A stretch of DNA of 64,000 bases from the NCBI GenBank assembly GCA_024305405.1, contig JAKNDB010000075.1, positions 434,001-498,000 on the forward strand, given 5' to 3'. Below the pieces are notes generated by a model. The model searched no databases, had not been told where the DNA came from, and worked only from the letters and a program-made list of their open reading frames with translations. Of this stretch, positions 57,836 to 64,000 are shown piece by piece (within the stretch, counting starts at the first letter, position 1; every line of letters begins with the position of its first letter). The DNA is from Dirofilaria immitis. Taxonomy: Eukaryota > Nematoda > Chromadorea > Rhabditida > Onchocercidae. The translations under genes were made by a program, and so were the position numbers.

Positions 57836-60800
57836 TATTTATATATTTCAGTAAATACACAGCTATAGATACGAATTTTCTAAGCCTCTTCGAAAACACT
57901 TAGAGTCGCAGTTCTTTCGCTCAATGTATATATGTATAAGAACGAAGATAATCGAATTCTTTTAATCCATAACTATAATTATAAAAGATTTATTATTAAT
58001 TTATCGAAAGAAAATTATCGTAACACAGATTTTAATGAAAATCCGACTAAAAATTACAAGGAAAAATTGATTTATATCTCGAAAACAAATCAAAAATAAA
58101 TTTAATCGCTTTTAAATCAACAATTCATTAAATATTGAATCAAAGTTAAAACAAAAGATTTCAATCTGAACTAATTCATTTAAATTTAAAATAAGATATG
58201 AAAAAAGAAATGTTTCAGAATTAAATACAAATAAAAATTATAAATTCGTATATAAATAGAAAGTTGTAGTTAAAACAGAAAAAACTTTATTCTAATTAGA
58301 ATTTGGCAAGATAAAGGAACATTTCTGAAGAAAAAAATATGAGTAAAGCTTAAAAGACGATTCGCATAATTTTTGATTTTAACTACAATTTGCTCTACTT
58401 GCGTTTCAAATGCTTTTTTTTTTATGGACAACAATATACAAATCACAACGACTCACTTTACATCTCATTTCAATCTGATCCCATATTTCTCATTAGATGA
58501 AATTAAGAAAGTAAAAATACTGAAAACATTAAAAGTTAAACATAGAGTGAATTTAAAATAAAATAAAAAAAAAAAAATGAAAAGCAATTAATGCTCTGTT
58601 TTAACATGCCAAGTTTATGAAAACTCTATTCCCACAGTGGAAACTTGCCCATCTTAAATTGTGGAGCGATAAGAATTTTTGGATATAAGAAAATGTAAAT
58701 TTTTCGTTTTTCCTCTTTTCTTTCCCTACTTTATCTTCTTTTTTTCAACTCATTAAAATTTCAACTTTTCTAAAAGAAATATATCTAATAATTTAACGGT
58801 AATTTTTGTCCATAATAATTCATATACTAAATCGATCTGATTTATTGATTTATCGTTTATGACAATCCATTAATTTATCATCATTATCTTTCATACATTC
58901 AAGTTAGTTTATCTTATTCAATTTATGACTGTTTTTTATCGAAATATACGATAAATATTGATCAGATTGTCCATTTTATTAGTTCAAATCATTCATCTGC
59001 CAATTGAATGGCTTCTTTTTTATTTTTTTATATTAATAATATCAAAAATCATTTTGTGTTATGTAAAAATAAGATTAATTAAAAAATATAATATTTCTGA
59101 TATTATTTTGCCGTTTTCATAATATTTTCATATTTAAAAAAAAAAAAATAATAATTTTTAATGTGAACTCGGTATTCCTTTACAATAATTAATGATATTC
59201 TAATGATATTATTTTAAAACTATTGCTATTTGTAAATAATATTATCACAATTTTATAAATATTTTACAGAAATATTGCCATAATATTAAAAAAAAAATTA
59301 TTGTGGAAATATCTTATATTACCATTATTTCTAATATTAATTTGAATTTTTCTATGATATGGCAACATTTTATTACAATTATCTTTCATTCATATATGAT
59401 TATATTTTGTTCGAATATTTTGTACATTCATGTTATTATGTTAAAAAATTGATTAATTATTTTAAAATATTATTTCATTTTTCTTCAATATTCTTCAATA
59501 ACAAACTCTTTTAATATTTTGACGATATTTGAGAAAATTATGATATTATTCATTTCATATCAAAAAAATTATTAATTCAACTCATCGCGGATTGCTTTTT
59601 CCGATTTAAAATTTAGATTAGAAGTGAAAATTAATAAATGCACATGTTAAATTATTAATTTTTATTGAAATTTAAAAATTGATTTTGTCGAATTAAAACG
59701 ATTTTTTAGGTTTATATATTTGAATATATTTTCTAATATATTTTTATAATTTTATTTTGAAAAATCTATCTAAAAAGATAGAATATATATTTTATTAACT
59801 AAATTTTCTATTATTTTTACAATAGATTAGATTATGTTCTTCAATTTTCACTTACTTGCATAACATTTATAATGCGAAAATTATGAGATATATGGAAGAA
59901 TCGAAGTCATCTCTTAATTATATTGAAAAGTTAAAAACTTAAAAAATTATGCAGTTGAAAGATTTTGAAAATGGATCAAAGTTCTAATGAAATCAATCAA
60001 TCAATCATTTTCTTTAACTATAGCTTTTTTTTTTTTACAAAACTATGAGATAATCATTTTGAAAATAAAAATTTTTCTACTACACAAGTGGATGGATTAT
60101 TCTTGATAGTAGCATTAATAAATAATATTGAAAATAGGAAGTTGAATGTTTTAAAATTTAGCGCATGATTTTCATATTTTTTTAAATATATAAAAGTAAT
60201 TTTTAATAGTTACATTAGTAATTTGGAATGTATGATTTCGAGAGTTCAAAAATTTAAAATTTATATTTCACAAAATAATTCATGTAACAATGAAATATTA
60301 TATAGTTTAAGAGAATGAAGGAGGGAAGAGAAAAAGTAGATGATAATGTTGAACTTTCAAAAATATATCTCGTTCATTTTGTTGATGAAATAATTGGTAG
60401 TAGTAATATGATGCGCTATCAACGGAATATTATTTGACAGGTAATTCTCCTCAACCTGTTACGTAAGAACGATTGGGTCAACCGTAAGCTTTTCAATGAT
60501 ATATATGAAGGTCGGTAACGTTCATATCTTTCTTATGGCGTCATATACTTTTTTTTCTAGCATTAATTCAAATTTAATGCTGAATTATTCTTCCTGACTA
60601 AGCAACTTTACCATAACCTCCTAATACATGCTTTTTCATTCTTCATTGAATTTCTTATCATCTTAATTATCAACAATCTTATTTGCTTATTTGACTTTTT
60701 CAAAGTTGTATTTAAATTTTATTTAAATCTATTTGTATAAGTTTTCTTTTTATTCAATAATTTATAAGCTATATTTAAATTAATTTTTTATTTAATTTAA

Positions 60801-61224
60801 ATATGTATAAGACATAAAATTAAAGATTTCGAATATTAATTAATTTTTATTTATTAATGAAATTTTGTCAATTTTCTTGAAATGCTTATATATTATTATT
60901 TTATTATGAATTTTTGAATTTGTAAAAAAAATGAAATTTTCCAATAAGTCGATTTTATGATTATATTTATTATTTGCAATTAAATTTAACCAATAAATAA
61001 AGAAGAAAATTGCTATTGTTGTTGTTGTTGTTTTTTCTATCATTTTTTACAATAATTATTTTCATTCGTTATATTTTTTCAAACTAATTCTCGACTTTTC
61101 AATTTCTTTATTTTGCTAAAAATAGCTAGAAATATTAAGAAAATAGTTAAATAAATAAAGTCAGCTGATTTTCATTTCTTAGCTATTTATTTGTTTATTT
61201 TGTTTCTTTTTCTCCAAATTTCAG
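57836..61224. other. 3.4 kb intergenic region
   Basis: Extremely AT-rich, with many poly-A/T runs. No supportable gene. The ORF 58373-58561 has no recognisable motif. Confidence 0.5.
61214..61224 (+). promoter_or_regulatory. splice acceptor 3 bases before the bZIP start
   Basis: CCAAATTTCAG ends at 61224 and the ATG is at 61228. An acceptor this close to a start codon is typical of SL1 trans-splicing in nematodes, but an upstream coding exon cannot be excluded. Confidence 0.45.
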
Positions 61225-61227
61225 ACG

Positions 61228-62528
61228 ATGCAACTTTATAATAACATGATGAATTCTCCACGAAGCTTATATCCGTCATGTGATATTTCAAATTTTAGGC
61301 AAGTAGAATATTTATCTTTGAATTTATTTTTTTTCCCGTTTTAAAAAAAAAAAAGCAAAAATTTTTCCAACAATTGCAAACATCAAATGTTTATATCGTT
61401 TGCAAAAAAAAAAAAATTTCAAATTTAGAAGAAAAGTTTGAAAAAATCTTAATCGCATTATAAATAATTTTGACTTTATTACAATGCTTCATTTCGATAA
61501 TTTCCTTTTTATTTATTACAAATTAAAATTTTAAATATCAAAAATATTTTGAGCATTATATTTTATAGGCAAATAAATGAATAGACTTTGAAAAATAATT
61601 AATTCTTCGTAGCTATTTTTTTTTTGTTTTATGCAAATTTTGAAATATAAATTAAATTAAGGAAGAAGTTTTTATGAAATTTGAATTTCATAATTTTATA
61701 ATTTTATTATTTCTTCAAATGCATATTGATCGTTTCAGTGATCTAGCAAGTCGTAGTAGTATAGAGAAGATGAAAAAATCAATAAAATCGATTTTATGGC
61801 AGTAAGTTTATTAAATTTTCAATTTTTCATTTCGAATTTTTGTATGATTGCATAAAAATTTAATAAATGCAACAGTATGAATAATTAACAAAATTTGAAG
61901 GATTTTGTTAATTTTAATTTTCGTTAATTTGAAATTTCAAACAACTGAATTAAGTCTTAATCATATTAGATTTTTAATTGATCTTATCAATTGCTAAATC
62001 TAGAAATTTATTATTATCTGAAAATGAATATAATGCATGAATTTTCGTCAAACAACTAAATGACTTATATACCATTAAATAATTGATTAATAATCTCATT
62101 AAATAGCATAAATAAGATGGTACTTGATTTTATGAAATTGTACCCTTAAAGAAATCAACATCTTTTCGTATTTTATTAATTTTACCATTATTATTCTCGA
62201 ATATTTTGCAAATTTTTATGAGCTACTCAGACAAGAAAGTTATAAAATTTGTATATTTTAAATATTTCGACGCATTTCATAATTATACAACAAAATTGAA
62301 GCAATTTTTGGAATATATTAATATTTGATAAATTAAAAAATATCCTATTTTACGATTTGATTGTAGTTTGAAGAGAAAGAATTACGACGAATTCGCAACA
62401 ATGATGCAGCTCGACGATCACGTCAAGCACGTCGTATTAAGGAAACAAAAAATCGTACACGTATGGCGGCTCTTGAACATGAGAATGGTGTATTACGAGC
62501 GCAAATTGATATTTTAAAAAAGAATTAG
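61228..62528 (+). CDS. small bZIP transcription factor (PAR/NFIL3-like)
   Basis: Three exons: 61228-61298, 61739-61801 and 62367-62528; ~98 residues. Exon 1 ends at a consensus GC donor (AG|GCAAGT) in phase 2 and joins exon 2 in frame. Exon 3 is the bZIP domain: the basic region RRIRNNDAARRSRQARRIKE with the Asn/Arg DNA-contact pattern of PAR and NFIL3 proteins, then a short zipper (MAALEHENGVLRAQIDILKKN). The zipper has only about four heptads and the protein stops right after it. Joining exon 2 to exon 3 in frame needs one more A in the run at 61773-61778. C. elegans relatives include CES-2 and ATF-2; orthology is not established. A nuclear dimeric regulator is inferred. Confidence 0.75.
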
Positions 62529-64000
62529 AACATGTACATCTGATTATTTTGGCAACAAATGTTCAAATATTACATAGCAAAGATTATTACAAAATCAATT
62601 TTAGATAAAATAATTTTAAATAACATTATGCTATTTCTATTATAATTTATAAATAATAAATTGTAATTTAATTGATCTGTTTGAATTTTTATAATTTTAA
62701 ATTATTAGAAATAAATTTGAATAAATTATTCAATGAAATCATTAATTATAATATATGATGATAAACAATTAATTAAATGATTTAATCGATTATTAATCAT
62801 AATATATGATGATAAACAATTAATTAAATGATTTAATCGATAAAAAATTCATTTCATCATCTTATCAAATATATTATTAATTTCACAATTAAAAAATTGT
62901 AGCATTTGTCATAATTTGATAAATTATCATTCTGCATATTTACTTAATCTTCTATATCCCTTAAAATTTTTTTAACTTTTCTAGAGATAAAATCGAACGC
63001 TATCATTTGATTTTTAACTTTTCAAAATGATAAATATGAGAATCAATTCTGATTTTAATTTAGTTTAAAAAATATAAATATAACAGTCTGAAATATTATC
63101 TCAACCTTTTTCTATTATCATAATACAGGATAATTAAATTTTGCATTGCTGGAAATTTTTTTCATTGAGGAGTGGGAAATTAAAATAATTCTTATTACTG
63201 TTATCAATTATATTATGTCAATTTTAATTCGAATATTAGTTTTGAGTAACTATTAATCATTAAATATTTTGTATATGTATAATATGTATTACGATTAATT
63301 TTGATATAAATTGTTTTATTATCAATTTGACTTTTTATGTTTCTTCATAAAGGCTTATATCATGCGCATGAAAGTGTTAAACTTTTGAAAGTATTTCTTT
63401 TTTATTTTTTATTCATGCATTATCATTTCTTATCAGTTAATGCAAGATAAAATAGATTAAATTTCGCTAAAACATTAATTTCATTCAAATTTGAATATAT
63501 TAATCGATTCATTTTTTTCCTCTTATTATTTATGAATAAATTCATCAAATTTTTGCATCAATTTTTTTATAAACTTACAAATGATAATTTTATAATCTTT
63601 GTTTCTTTAAACTTATCATATCTTATCATATATTTTAAACAAATTAAAATATACTTATCATATATTATTTGATTATGTTGATATTAGATATTCAATTTGC
63701 TTATTTATACGAAATGAATAATTTTTGCATCGTCCGGCTATATATCTGGTTAAGTTGGAAAGTTAATAATTCGAACAGATTTTTCAATGAATGACCTTAT
63801 AACAAAGAAAGATGCAAATGACCAATAGTATTACTATTATTGCATCGGTCATCAAATGTCACAGTATTTTCATCACCGGTCATTGTTGCATAATATCATA
63901 CCAACTGCAAACACTTATATGCGCAAAGACAAAGATATAGGAATTTCTGAAAGCTATTGCATCATCTATCTTTATCCAGTCTACTACTACTACTATTCAA
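62529..64000. other. 3' flank of the bZIP gene, intergenic
   Basis: AT-rich, no gene seen. Contains a 51 bp tandem repeat at 62750-62851 and several short GGTCAT repeats near 63790-63890. Confidence 0.5.
62750..62851. repeat. 51 bp tandem repeat, two copies
   Basis: AATATATGATGATAAACAAT and the following bases occur at 62750 and again at 62801 almost unchanged. It lies ~220 bp after the bZIP stop. Confidence 0.8.

Overview
The window looks like nuclear DNA of a spirurid, probably filarial, nematode. It is very AT-rich, has short exons with TTTCAG acceptors and long introns, carries a spliced-leader (SL1) RNA-like gene, nematode-type BEL/Pao retrotransposons and a nematode-style collagen prolyl 4-hydroxylase. 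The species cannot be named from sequence alone. Nothing indicates a bacterium, plasmid or phage.

Layout. 0-16 kb: three copies of a unit carrying a very small secreted Gly-X-Y collagen gene. Copy A is cut by the left edge, copy B is complete, and copy C has a one-base frame break. Each unit contains the same ~290 bp TA-flanked inverted-repeat element. Between A and B lie a truncated minus-strand BEL element and a 28S rDNA scrap. Between B and C lie a possible Cys-rich secreted gene, a foldback repeat and a zinc-finger relic. 17.0-21.8 kb: a 12-exon prolyl 4-hydroxylase alpha-subunit gene (minus), next to its likely type of substrate. 27.5-30.6 kb: a six-exon AF9/ENL-like YEATS plus AHD chromatin reader (minus). 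30.6-40 kb: intergenic, with an SL1-like relic, a decayed BEL pol and a dispersed repeat. 40.1-46.4 kb: an LTR-bounded BEL element with a perfect 5 bp target duplication but broken ORFs and most of the integrase core missing. 47.5-51 kb: a zinc-finger gene with CtBP-type motifs, a finger relic and a nest of diverged duplications. 51.8-51.9 kb: an SL1 RNA-like gene. 52.5-57.8 kb: an equilibrative nucleoside transporter (minus, ~10 exons). 61.2-62.5 kb: a small PAR/NFIL3-type bZIP factor (plus).

Cross-cutting observation: in six unrelated host gene loci a conserved reading frame is broken by one base, each time at a homopolymer run. I therefore treat most of these genes as probably functional and suspect sequence or assembly error, while noting that real decay is possible. 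Exon boundaries were placed by eye from splice signals, phase and family conservation; no search was run.
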